Shown piece after piece: positions 54,824-63,185 of a stretch of 64,000 bases of DNA. Under the pieces are notes generated by a model. It saw nothing but the letters and a program-made list of their open reading frames with translations, was not told the DNA's origin and did not search any database. Each line of letters starts with the position of its first letter. The stretch's first letter is position 1. Position numbers and translations under genes: made by a program. The stretch comes from UBA1413 sp964650525 (GTDB taxonomy: Bacteria > Bacteroidota > Bacteroidia > Bacteroidales > Prolixibacteraceae), in the NCBI GenBank assembly GCA_964650525.1, contig CAZYUA010000007.1, positions 73,058 to 137,057 on the forward strand, in the 5' to 3' direction.

Positions 54824-56443
54824 TTATGAAGCAGAAAGTTCCCCGGCTCTTCTGCGGTTCAGTTCAAGGGTGATTTCGTCCATCTTTTTCTGATCCAGGG
54901 GGTAGAGGGTCATAAGGGCAGCACCAATTAAGGCAACGAGAGTGGGGATCCAGCTCATCAGCATGACAATGCCCGGAATGGCTCCCTGGATGGCCACAGC
55001 ATCCTGCCCGTTATAATGAAAGGATGCCAATACAAAACCGATGATCGCACCCGCAACTCCCCCTCCGAACTTAGTAGAGAAAGAACCTGCCGAATAGATG
55101 AGCCCTGTGGCTCTCCGGCCGTTTTTGAATTCAGAATAATCGGCAGCATCCCCGAGCATAGCAAAAAAGAGGGTGGGGAAGATGGCTGCGGAAGCTTCTG
55201 AAAGAATTCCGATGGCATAAATATACCCGGCATTTTCGGGACCGCAAAATACGAACAGGGCATTCACCAAGCCCGAAAAAATCAGGGCAAGGATAAACAG
55301 GTTCCGCTTTCCGAATCGTCGGGCAAGGGGTGACGTTACCATCGCTCCTGCAATGGAGGCTACCATCAGGGCTATCATGTACGAAGATGCCAGCAATGGA
55401 TTATGGAGATAATGAGCAAAGTATATGACCACAATGCCTTGCTTGATGGAGTTGTAAACCTGGAACAGCAACCCTATGAATAACAGGATAACCCAGGGCT
55501 TGTTTCTCACAAGGTCTTTGAAATCAGAACCCAGATTACTTTTCTGTGATTTGGGAGGCGTAACCCGCTCCCTGGTTGTGAGAAAGGTTATGATCAGAAA
55601 AAGGGACAGAAATACAGATAAAAGATAGATTGCATGACTGTACCCCTGCTTCTGATCGATGATCGAAACCGATTCTGTGTCGAGATTTTCTTCACCGGAA
55701 ACGAGGAAACCATAGTTCTTTCCGGCTTCCATGGAGAAACTTTTGCTCTGGGTCGGAACATCGGGGCTTTCGCCCTGCAAAGTATCGGCCCGGACAAACA
55801 GGGCAACGCCCGCATCGGTCCGGATGTTTACATTCTCCACATTTTCCGGCGAAGACACGGTAACGTAATATTTCCCCGTGTCGAGTTTTTCAATGGCAAC
55901 GGACGGATTGATATTTCCGAAGTGAGCCACCAGGAATAACAGGGCTCCCTGAACCAGCATGCCTCCGGCAAAAGCGCCCACCATACGGTAAGACCCCAGA
56001 GTGGTCCGTTCCTTGTCGTCACCGGTCATGACGGCCATCAGAGCACCATACGGTATGTTGTTGGCGGTATAGACCAGCGTAAAGATGATATAGGTAGTGT
56101 AGGCATATACAACTTTCCCGGTATTACTTAAGCCGGGACTGGTAAACAGCAGCGAAAGCATGATTCCCAGGGGTATAGCCGACCACAGAATCCAGGGGCG
56201 GAATTTCCCGTATTTTGTCCGGGTCCGGTCACCAATAATGCCCATGGCGATATCGGAAACGCCGTCACTGAAACGGGCAATTAACAGGAGGAGGCCAACT
56301 GCTGCCGGACTCAACCCGAATACATCGGTGTAAAAAATGAAGAGGAACGTGGATACGCCGCGCCAGGCAATGTTGGCAGCCCCGTCTCCGAGGGCATACC
56401 CGATTTTTTCGGATAATTTCAGTTTCTGATCAATGGATGCCAT
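54824..56443 (-). CDS. GPH-family sugar:cation symporter with a large extracytoplasmic insert
   Basis: A 539-residue 12-helix inner-membrane transporter. N-terminal KIGYALGDGAANI and SDGVSDIAMGIIGDRT match the MelB/GPH family. Unusually, about 93 residues (about 176-268) of polar, beta-rich sequence separate helices 5 and 6, where relatives have a short periplasmic loop. The GH94 gene follows 26 bases on, so it probably imports the phosphorylase substrate. An exact -7 promoter element lies upstream. Confidence 0.92.
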   Translation of the reverse strand: MASIDQKLKLSEKIGYALGDGAANIAWRGVSTFLFIFYTDVFGLSPAAVGLLLLIARFSDGVSDIAMGIIGDRTRTKYGKFRPWILWSAIPLGIMLSLLFTSPGLSNTGKVVYAYTTYIIFTLVYTANNIPYGALMAVMTGDDKERTTLGSYRMVGAFAGGMLVQGALLFLVAHFGNINPSVAIEKLDTGKYYVTVSSPENVENVNIRTDAGVALFVRADTLQGESPDVPTQSKSFSMEAGKNYGFLVSGEENLDTESVSIIDQKQGYSHAIYLLSVFLSLFLIITFLTTRERVTPPKSQKSNLGSDFKDLVRNKPWVILLFIGLLFQVYNSIKQGIVVIYFAHYLHNPLLASSYMIALMVASIAGAMVTSPLARRFGKRNLFILALIFSGLVNALFVFCGPENAGYIYAIGILSEASAAIFPTLFFAMLGDAADYSEFKNGRRATGLIYSAGSFSTKFGGGVAGAIIGFVLASFHYNGQDAVAIQGAIPGIVMLMSWIPTLVALIGAALMTLYPLDQKKMDEITLELNRRRAGELSAS

Positions 56444-56824
56444 AATGGTAGTTCAGGTTTTCATACACAAACGTAAAACATTTCCCGCAACAATGAAGGG
56501 GGAAACCTGTCAATCGTCACCAAATTCTTTCCCCGGCACAGATCTTTCCTCCTCTTCCGGTGGTCAGGAAATACGATCAAGACACCAACAACCAACCTGC
56601 CGGCACATCCTTATGGCAATAGATAATGTAGCATACAGGCAAAGGCAGACCCGGTGACAGAGGAAAAGGTTGCGGCGGGGATTTTTTATTGATCTTTTAA
56701 ACTACATTATGTTAATAGGTTACGGATAAAAAGGACAGTAAAGGGACTTCAGATGTTTCGTTTTAATACATTTTGGTTTTGTTTTGGCATAAATTATGTT
56801 TAATCTTAAAATTAAAAAAGCCTT
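56444..56824. other. Divergent spacer between the transporter and OmpA-like paralogue
   Basis: 381 bases holding the transporter's -7 element at its left edge. The right half is AT-rich and contains a poor TACATTTTG near 56766. No convincing gene or RNA structure was seen. Confidence 0.35.
56468..56475 (-). promoter_or_regulatory. -7 promoter element of the GPH/GH94 operon
   Basis: The minus strand reads TACGTTTG, an exact TAnnTTTG match about 25 bases before the transporter ATG. A TTG 15 bases upstream is a poor -33 candidate. Confidence 0.5.
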
Positions 56825-58120
56825 ATGAAAATCAGGAAAGTCATTCCGGCACTGTTTTTTGCCTTATGTGTGTGTAGTGCCGGAGCACAAATCAGCAATA
56901 CTGCAGAAAAGATCAGGCAAAAAGGAGTCAGCCGGCTAAAATCCATCATTGAGAACAAGATGGATGCCGAAAACCACGGAAAAGAAGATGAAACGGGCAA
57001 TTCAGCCACGGGGCAGGATGGTGAGGATCCGGAGGAAGAAAACAGGGTTTCCGCAGGAAAAGAGGAAGGGATGGAGGAAAACCAGGATCCAGCCACTTCA
57101 CAGGGTAAAAAGGAGAAACTGGTGAGTAAAACCGAATACGATTTTGTTCCGGGGGACCAGATTCTCTATTTTGAAGATTTTGCACAGGATGCCATTGGCG
57201 ATTTTCCAGCGCTGTGGACTTCCAACGGCAGCGGGGAGATAAAAACGGTCAACATCGCTTCGGGAAGATGGTTCCACATGAACGGGGAGGACGCCGTATA
57301 TTGTTACGCCAAATCCATCCCGTTCCCCGACAATTTCATTGTTGAATTTGACATAATCCCGGACGAGGAGTACGCGGAGGGGGTAACCTTAACCCTATAT
57401 ACCGAAAATCCGGAAGATCCCAAAGAGATCAACGATGACCTTTATCCCGGCATAGCCGGGCTTCATATCCTTTTGCATAAGGACCGGTGGGAAACCAGAG
57501 GATATAAATCAGATGCTGATTCCGACTGGTTGGAAGGAAAGGCTTCCAGGAATCCGGTAAAAACCGAAGTTGTCAACCACGTGGTGGTCTGGGTTCAGAA
57601 AAGAAGAGTAAGAATTTATCACGAAGGGGCAAAAGTTCTGGACGTACCTACAAACATCCATGCCGGTACGGTTTTTGAAAAGATGCGCTTCTCGGGATAT
57701 GATGCCGGCAGCTGGCCTTTGATCTCCAACCTGAAAATCACATCGGCGACTCCGGACACCCGCAGCAAACTGATCACCGAAGGAAAACTGGTTACCTATG
57801 GGATTTATTTTGATGTTAACAAGGCAGAGATCAGATCGGAATCTTACGGGACGCTCAGGGACATAGCACAGGTACTCAAAGACAATCCGGAGATCCGGGT
57901 AAGGGTAGCCGGACATACCGACAGCGACGGTGATGATGCGCTGAATCTCAGCTTATCTGAAAAGAGGGCGGCCTCCGTCAAGAAAGAACTGACACAAACG
58001 TTCGGCATCGAAGATTCGCGGCTGGAGACCATTGGGGTGGGCGAACAGCAGCCATTGGCCCCGAACGATACACCAATCAATAAAGCCAAAAACCGCCGGG
58101 TGGAATTCATAAAAATCTGA
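56825..58120 (+). CDS. OmpA-family protein, paralogue of the one at 29854-31161
   Basis: A 431-residue exported protein with a signal peptide (1-20). An acidic linker (about 25-98) is followed by the same beta-sandwich domain (YFEDFAQDAIGDFPALW) and a C-terminal OmpA domain with GHTDSDGDDALNLS and NRRVEF. The C-terminal half closely matches the paralogue, while the linker differs (acidic here, basic there). It is monocistronic; CTGATT (58117-58122) and AATCAG (58132-58137) form a short hairpin at the stop. Confidence 0.88.
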   Translation: MKIRKVIPALFFALCVCSAGAQISNTAEKIRQKGVSRLKSIIENKMDAENHGKEDETGNSATGQDGEDPEEENRVSAGKEEGMEENQDPATSQGKKEKLVSKTEYDFVPGDQILYFEDFAQDAIGDFPALWTSNGSGEIKTVNIASGRWFHMNGEDAVYCYAKSIPFPDNFIVEFDIIPDEEYAEGVTLTLYTENPEDPKEINDDLYPGIAGLHILLHKDRWETRGYKSDADSDWLEGKASRNPVKTEVVNHVVVWVQKRRVRIYHEGAKVLDVPTNIHAGTVFEKMRFSGYDAGSWPLISNLKITSATPDTRSKLITEGKLVTYGIYFDVNKAEIRSESYGTLRDIAQVLKDNPEIRVRVAGHTDSDGDDALNLSLSEKRAASVKKELTQTFGIEDSRLETIGVGEQQPLAPNDTPINKAKNRRVEFIKI

Positions 58121-58433
58121 TTAAATATAACAATCAGGAAGCAGGCAGGACAGGCTCCCGTTTAAACCGCACCCAGTAAACCGGTTGGTGTGCGATACCA
58201 TCCGGGGTGCAGGTTCCGGTGTCCCTGAAACGCATTCCTTAAACGGACCAGAGACTGAATTTTAAAAACCGTTGGAGTTGGAAAACCGGATAATACAGGC
58301 TGGTATCAGGCTTTTGCATGGCTCCTTAACGTTTTCAGGATGCTGGATGTCTGAGTTATCCAGCCGGCGGCCGTTCGGCTTTTTCAGAAGCTGGGACAGT
58401 GAGGGTCGAATCCAACCTGCGAAACCGGGCAGG

Positions 58434-59732
58434 ATGGATACTCTGCCTGAACTGCGGATTCTGTCTCTTTCTGAAGGCAATGAGAAAAGGATCATTTTCC
58501 ATTTTGAACGGGCTTCAGGTTTGGAAAACCGGTTACGTCAACTTCCTGGTTGCAGTTGGAGTGAAATCTGGCAGGGATGGCATATTCCCAACAATCCGGC
58601 GAGTCTGCGGCTGGTTTTTCGCACTTTCAGGGGTTTGGCATATGTAGACGCCACGGGGGTTTTTAACCGCCCGAACAGGACAGATTCCAACTCTTCCCTA
58701 CCTTCAAAAACAGAGAAAACGGAATGGAGGGTAAAGAAAATGCTTGCGCTGCCAGGCCAGACAAACAAGCGGATAGAGGAATTTCCAGACTGGATGAAAG
58801 TCCACCGATACAGCCCAAACACCATCCGTCTCTATTCTGACGGAATCAGGAAGTTTTTCCGGTATCATCGGGGCAAGCGGGTAGAAGAATTGTCGAACCG
58901 TGATCTGGAGGATTTTAACAGGGGTTATGTGCTCAGGAAAGGGTATTCGGGGTCGTACCAGAACCAGGTGATCAATGCGGTGAAATTGTTTTACCGGAAA
59001 ATGGAGAGGCGGATGATGGTGATAGAGGAGATCGAGCGGCCTCGGCGGGAACATATGCTTCCGAATGTGCTGGGCAAGGAAGAGGTGAAATCTATTTTGA
59101 GTGCTCCGGTAAATCTGAAGCACCGGGCGATGCTCAGTCTGATTTATGCCTGCGGATTGAAAAGGAGTGAGTTGCTGAACCTGAAATTGACAGATGTTGA
59201 AAGCGACCGGGGACTATTGGGGATCAGGCAGTCGAAGGGGAATAAGGACAGGGTGATCCCCATTTCGGAAAAAATGGTTATGATGTTGCGTGAGGACTTC
59301 AGATCTTACCGGCCTAAGGTTTGGTCGTTTGAGGGTCAGGTTCGAGGTGAGCCTTACAGTGCTGAGGGTTTTCAGGAGGCATTGAAGAAGAGTGTGGCGA
59401 AGGCGGGAATCCGGAAGCCGGTGACGCTGCATTGGCTGCGTCATTCGTATGCCACTCATTTGCTTGAGTCGGGTACGGATTTGCGTTATATTCAGGAGTT
59501 GCTGGGTCACAAGAGCAGCCGTACAACGGAGATATACACCCACGCAAGCTGCAAGAATATTCAGCAAATCAAATCACCGTTTGATAATCTTTGTTGGGTG
59601 AAGAGTTTATTTGTACAAAGAGAGAAAACCATACAATACATACTCTACGTTCCTGTACAAGATGGTTTTCCCGGACACATAAGAAGTTTAGCAAACATAA
59701 ATAAACCAAAATACGAATACTATGAAAACTAG
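58434..59732 (+). CDS. Tyrosine recombinase (XerC/D-like) with a read-through C-terminal tail
   Basis: A site-specific recombinase with the full catalytic set: R244, K268 or K271 in the SKGNKDR hairpin, H333 and R336 (HWLRH), H359 (LGHKS) and the nucleophile Y368. A SAM-like core-binding domain (about 115-195) precedes it. The N-terminal 60 residues (WSEIWQGWHIP) resemble a block common in Bacteroidota recombinases. The open frame extends to a TTG at 58272, but the ATG at 58434 (432 residues) fits the family start. After the natural-looking end SPFDNL (near 59590), the frame runs 46 codons through a repeat-rich junction. It overlaps the next gene by 11 bases. Confidence 0.9.
   Translation: MDTLPELRILSLSEGNEKRIIFHFERASGLENRLRQLPGCSWSEIWQGWHIPNNPASLRLVFRTFRGLAYVDATGVFNRPNRTDSNSSLPSKTEKTEWRVKKMLALPGQTNKRIEEFPDWMKVHRYSPNTIRLYSDGIRKFFRYHRGKRVEELSNRDLEDFNRGYVLRKGYSGSYQNQVINAVKLFYRKMERRMMVIEEIERPRREHMLPNVLGKEEVKSILSAPVNLKHRAMLSLIYACGLKRSELLNLKLTDVESDRGLLGIRQSKGNKDRVIPISEKMVMMLREDFRSYRPKVWSFEGQVRGEPYSAEGFQEALKKSVAKAGIRKPVTLHWLRHSYATHLLESGTDLRYIQELLGHKSSRTTEIYTHASCKNIQQIKSPFDNLCWVKSLFVQREKTIQYILYVPVQDGFPGHIRSLANINKPKYEYYEN
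59610..59670. repeat. Palindrome and inverted repeats at the recombinase/cargo junction
   Basis: TTTGTACAAA (59610-59619) is a 10-base palindrome. GAAAACCAT (59624-59632) and ATGGTTTTC (59662-59670) are a perfect 9-base inverted repeat around a 29-base centre that contains a second TGTACAA (59654-59660). The layout resembles recombinase arm or core sites and lies within the recombinase's extended tail. Confidence 0.5.
59654..59696 (+). repeat. Left flank copy of an imperfect direct repeat around the cargo gene
   Basis: TGTACAA at 59654 and TTTAGCAAAC at 59687-59696 bracket 26 less conserved bases. The same two blocks, in the same order and similar spacing, follow the cargo gene at 62897-62942. 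Confidence 0.45.
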
Positions 59733-62700
59733 AACAAAAATTTCAGTTTTGACAATCTGTATTTATTTGCTGGGGACAGCAAACTTTGTGGCTCAAAGTC
59801 AAAGCTATTTTAATAGCATAGCTATGAATAGTTCATCTATAGGAAAGTATGAAAAGATTGAAATAGATTTTGATGTGTCTACTTCATATACAAATCCTTA
59901 TGATAAGGATGAAATTCGTATATACTGCGAGTTTAAAGATGCTGGTAATAATTATTATTCTCAGGATGCTTTCTATTATGAAGGGGCATATGCTACCTTT
60001 CCTAATGGTCCTTATAGTGATAATCCGGAAATTATTCAACTAAACGGAACGAAGAATTGGAAAGTTCGCTTTACGCCAAACAGAACTGGTCGGTGGAGTT
60101 TTCGTTTATGCGCTGTAGATGATGCCGGTACTCATTATTCTAGTTATTATGTTTTTAATTGCACTTCAAATAATAATAAAGGATTTATAAAAGTAAAAGA
60201 CACTCGGTATCTGAAATATGATGATAATTCAGTTTTTATTCCAATAGGTGGAAGCTATCCATGGTATGATAGAGGTTCCAGAGGTACCGAAGAAATAAAG
60301 GATGCCATAGATACAATGCAATCGAATGGAATTAATTTTTTTAGGTTTGAAATATTTTTCATGGGTTCTCTAAGTATAATGGGCTGGGATTTTCAACATC
60401 AAAAAAATTATTACTCTTTTTTTAATCAAAGGGATTCTTGGCGATTAGATGAAATAATTGAATACGCGCGGCAAAAAGAAATCAAATTAGTATTGGCACT
60501 TTTTGCTCACAGTAGTTTTGGCGACTCTGGATATTGCGAAAATAGATGGTCTGAAAATAATCCTTTTAACACGAATATTAATCCATCAAATAGTCCAGTA
60601 TCTCCTGATATGAAGGGGGATTGTAATACCCCTTACGAATTTTATTCAAAACCTTCTGCAATAGATATACAGAAAAGATATATTAGATATGTAATTTCCC
60701 GTTGGGGATATGCTACAAATATTTTGGCTTTTGAGCTCATGGATGAAGCAGACAGATTTGATGTGTTTAACCCAAATTTTCCACCACCTCCTTCAAGTTA
60801 CAACCAAGACATTATTAATTGGCATATCGACAAAAAAAATTATATTAATTCAATTGATCCATTTGACCACTTGGTCACAACTGCTTTTTGTTCTTCAAGT
60901 CATGCATCAACTGCCTTATATAAAAATATGGATTTTACCCAGATTCATCATTACACAGATTATGATAAATGGAATTCAAGCGATTCTTTTCAAGAGGCAC
61001 TATTTGTTGATATCGAGGATTATTATGTGAGGTTTTCAAAACCAGTTATGCATGGGGAGTTTGGATGGAGTGATGACAAATTTGTTGAAGATCCGAAATT
61101 ATATGACTTACATTCTTGTTTATGGTCGGGATTATTTAATGGGGCATTAAGTCCACCAAGCATCTGGACATTGAAAGACCCGGTTGAACCTAAAAATCAA
61201 TTTGGCCAATTTAAAGGGGTGAGCAAATTTTCTAAATTACTAACGGATTTAGATGATAAATATAAACCTAAAAAAGAACAAAAAAATGGGTTTAGATTAT
61301 ATTATATGAAAAACGAAACATCAAATACCATATATGGATGGATTCAAGATTTTAATTTTCGTTTCAGAAATCTTTACAATAATTACCCGGGTTATTTAAA
61401 TAATTGGATTTCAAATCGCCCACCCTATCTATCTGAAGATTATTTTTACTGGGTAAATATTGATGTCCCTGTAACTTGTAGATATGAACTTAAGTGGTAT
61501 GATACAACAACCGGAAATTTTGAGACAAAACAAACAATATACGCAGTTAATAATCAAGTTGAATTTTATCATTTGAGTTCGTTACGATCAGGGGTATGGG
61601 CAGATGGTGCTTTTATCCTATCGTGCAAACCAAGTAGTGGATGGGTTGAAAGACAAACTAGTCCGGGACAGTGGAATAATGTGAGAAGTGATTCTGAGTT
61701 GGAACTTAATACGGATGCAAACAATCTTTTTTATATCAATTCAAATGGGAAGGTATGCTTATTATATAAAGATGGTCAAGTTTGGGTTGATGCCATTATA
61801 GATCCATCAGCAATAACAGCAATATCAGGACGGGGACTTGCATTTAATCCATTGGATAATGGTGTCTATTATGTGGGTACAGATAACAAAATATATAGAC
61901 ATTATTACAGTTCAGGAAACTGGCATCATGAGAAGGCATGTTCAGGACAATGGAATAATGCTAGAAGTGATTCAGAACTTGAAACGAATCCAAATGGAAA
62001 CAACATTTTTTACATAAACTCAGATAACAAGGTTTGCTTGCTAAATCAAAGCAGTGGCTACTGGTATGATAATGTTATAAACGGCTCTGCAATAACCGCA
62101 ATTTCGGGTCGTGGACTTGTGTATAATGCCTTTGATGAAAGTGTACTTTATGTTGGTTCTGATTACAAAATATATAGACTTTACTACAGCTCAGGCTGGC
62201 ATTATGAAAAAGTCTGCAGTGACCAATGGAACAATGTTAGAAGCGATTCGGAACTGGAAGTTAGTGTAAATGGAACGAATATTTATTATATAAATTCTAA
62301 TGGGCAGCTATGTTTGCTATATAGAAATGGTAGCAGTTGGAGCGACGCTATTATAAACGGTTCTGCTGCTAACGTAAAGGCAGGTACAAATTTTACAATA
62401 GACAGAAACACCGATCAAATATATTATATCGGCGAAGATAACTGCATCTATAATATGTACTATAGCGGAGGATGGACTTATAAAAAACTCAATCAAACAG
62501 ATTATTGCCAGGCTGAGGCATTAAGCGGAATATGTTCTTTGGATGACCGAATTTACTATACCGGAACTGATTATAAAATACATGACTTTGTTTTTAATTC
62601 AGGATCAAATGATATAATCGACGAAATATCAGAAACTAATAAATCAAAATTTACTGAAAATGATGCAATGTTATTTCCGAATCCTGTAAAAGTGAATGGT

Positions 62701-62895
62701 ACGCTATATTGCAAACTGCCGAATGATTTTGAAAACTCTCGTGTTAGAATTTATAATGTTTCAGGGGCATTAATAAAAGAATTCAACACAACTAATAATA
62801 CCATTGAGGTTAATGGTTTAGAAAAGGGTATGTATTTAATTAGTATCACTATTAGCAAGATAACAATTACTGAGAAAATTTTGGTTGTTGAATAG
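59722..62895 (+). CDS. T9SS-secreted glycosidase with DUF5060 and lectin-like repeats
   Basis: A 1057-residue secreted protein of strikingly AT-rich DNA. A signal peptide (about 1-24) is followed by a DUF5060 beta-sandwich (about 28-150). A TIM-barrel glycosidase (about 165-510) has acid/base E342 in ELMDEAD and nucleophile E446 in MHGEFGW. From about 645 to 960 there are three near-identical units of about 93 residues, each starting QWNN(V/A)RSDSELE, plus a divergent fourth. They look like a tachylectin-type propeller. A T9SS sorting domain (about 985-1057; LFPNPVKVNG, LEKGMYLISI) ends it. The substrate is unknown, probably a plant or algal polysaccharide. The ATG lies inside the recombinase frame. 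Confidence 0.88.
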   Translation: MKTRTKISVLTICIYLLGTANFVAQSQSYFNSIAMNSSSIGKYEKIEIDFDVSTSYTNPYDKDEIRIYCEFKDAGNNYYSQDAFYYEGAYATFPNGPYSDNPEIIQLNGTKNWKVRFTPNRTGRWSFRLCAVDDAGTHYSSYYVFNCTSNNNKGFIKVKDTRYLKYDDNSVFIPIGGSYPWYDRGSRGTEEIKDAIDTMQSNGINFFRFEIFFMGSLSIMGWDFQHQKNYYSFFNQRDSWRLDEIIEYARQKEIKLVLALFAHSSFGDSGYCENRWSENNPFNTNINPSNSPVSPDMKGDCNTPYEFYSKPSAIDIQKRYIRYVISRWGYATNILAFELMDEADRFDVFNPNFPPPPSSYNQDIINWHIDKKNYINSIDPFDHLVTTAFCSSSHASTALYKNMDFTQIHHYTDYDKWNSSDSFQEALFVDIEDYYVRFSKPVMHGEFGWSDDKFVEDPKLYDLHSCLWSGLFNGALSPPSIWTLKDPVEPKNQFGQFKGVSKFSKLLTDLDDKYKPKKEQKNGFRLYYMKNETSNTIYGWIQDFNFRFRNLYNNYPGYLNNWISNRPPYLSEDYFYWVNIDVPVTCRYELKWYDTTTGNFETKQTIYAVNNQVEFYHLSSLRSGVWADGAFILSCKPSSGWVERQTSPGQWNNVRSDSELELNTDANNLFYINSNGKVCLLYKDGQVWVDAIIDPSAITAISGRGLAFNPLDNGVYYVGTDNKIYRHYYSSGNWHHEKACSGQWNNARSDSELETNPNGNNIFYINSDNKVCLLNQSSGYWYDNVINGSAITAISGRGLVYNAFDESVLYVGSDYKIYRLYYSSGWHYEKVCSDQWNNVRSDSELEVSVNGTNIYYINSNGQLCLLYRNGSSWSDAIINGSAANVKAGTNFTIDRNTDQIYYIGEDNCIYNMYYSGGWTYKKLNQTDYCQAEALSGICSLDDRIYYTGTDYKIHDFVFNSGSNDIIDEISETNKSKFTENDAMLFPNPVKVNGTLYCKLPNDFENSRVRIYNVSGALIKEFNTTNNTIEVNGLEKGMYLISITISKITITEKILVVE
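61666..62500 (+). repeat. In-frame tandem repeats encoding lectin-like units
   Basis: Three units of 276-279 bases begin at 61666, 61945 and 62221 (residues 649, 742 and 834). Each carries the blocks QWNNxRSDSELE, YINSxxKVCLLY-like and YYVGTDxKIYR-like. The DNA is similar as well as the protein, which suggests recent duplication or homogenisation. Confidence 0.75.
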
Positions 62896-62896
62896 A

Positions 62897-62942
62897 TGTA
62901 CAAAATCATTTATCACGTTTTCTAACACACGCTTTAGCAAAC
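62897..62942 (+). repeat. Right flank copy of the imperfect direct repeat
   Basis: TGTACAA (62897-62903) starts one base after the cargo stop, and TTTAGCAAAC lies at 62933-62942, with ACACA between them as in the left copy. Spacing differs by 3 bases from the left copy. Confidence 0.45.
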
Positions 62943-63070
62943 TGGGGCTTAAACAATTACATAAACATTCTCGTCCGCTCAGGTTTTTTTACCAGCAGAC
63001 AGTAACTCATCCCGAAATCTCCAGCTTACCCTATCGTCAACCGTTAGGCAACATTATTCTGGACAGTAAA

Positions 63071-63085
63071 TCATCATGCTGATGA
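63071..63085. repeat. Small hairpin between cargo and transposase genes
   Basis: TCATCA-TGC-TGATGA is a perfect 6-base stem with a 3-base loop in the 290-base gap, which otherwise contains no convincing gene. Confidence 0.3.
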
Positions 63086-63185
63086 ATAAAATAATTAGAA
63101 TCAAAATAACCTTAAAGGTGGAATGCTATGAATAAAGATAAGAAATGATATTAGGATATATTACAGGTGGTATGGCCCCCTATTG

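Noticed and set aside
62920..63049. Integron attC-like site (TTCTAAC ... GTTAGGC, 130 bases)
   Set aside because: The outer 7-mers fit loosely and GTTAGGC fits the core rule, but the inner arms do not pair and the recombinase lacks the extra domain of integron integrases.
62885..63082. Plus-strand open frame of 65 codons after the cargo gene
   Set aside because: It overlaps the cargo stop, has no start signal or family features, and sits in repeat DNA.
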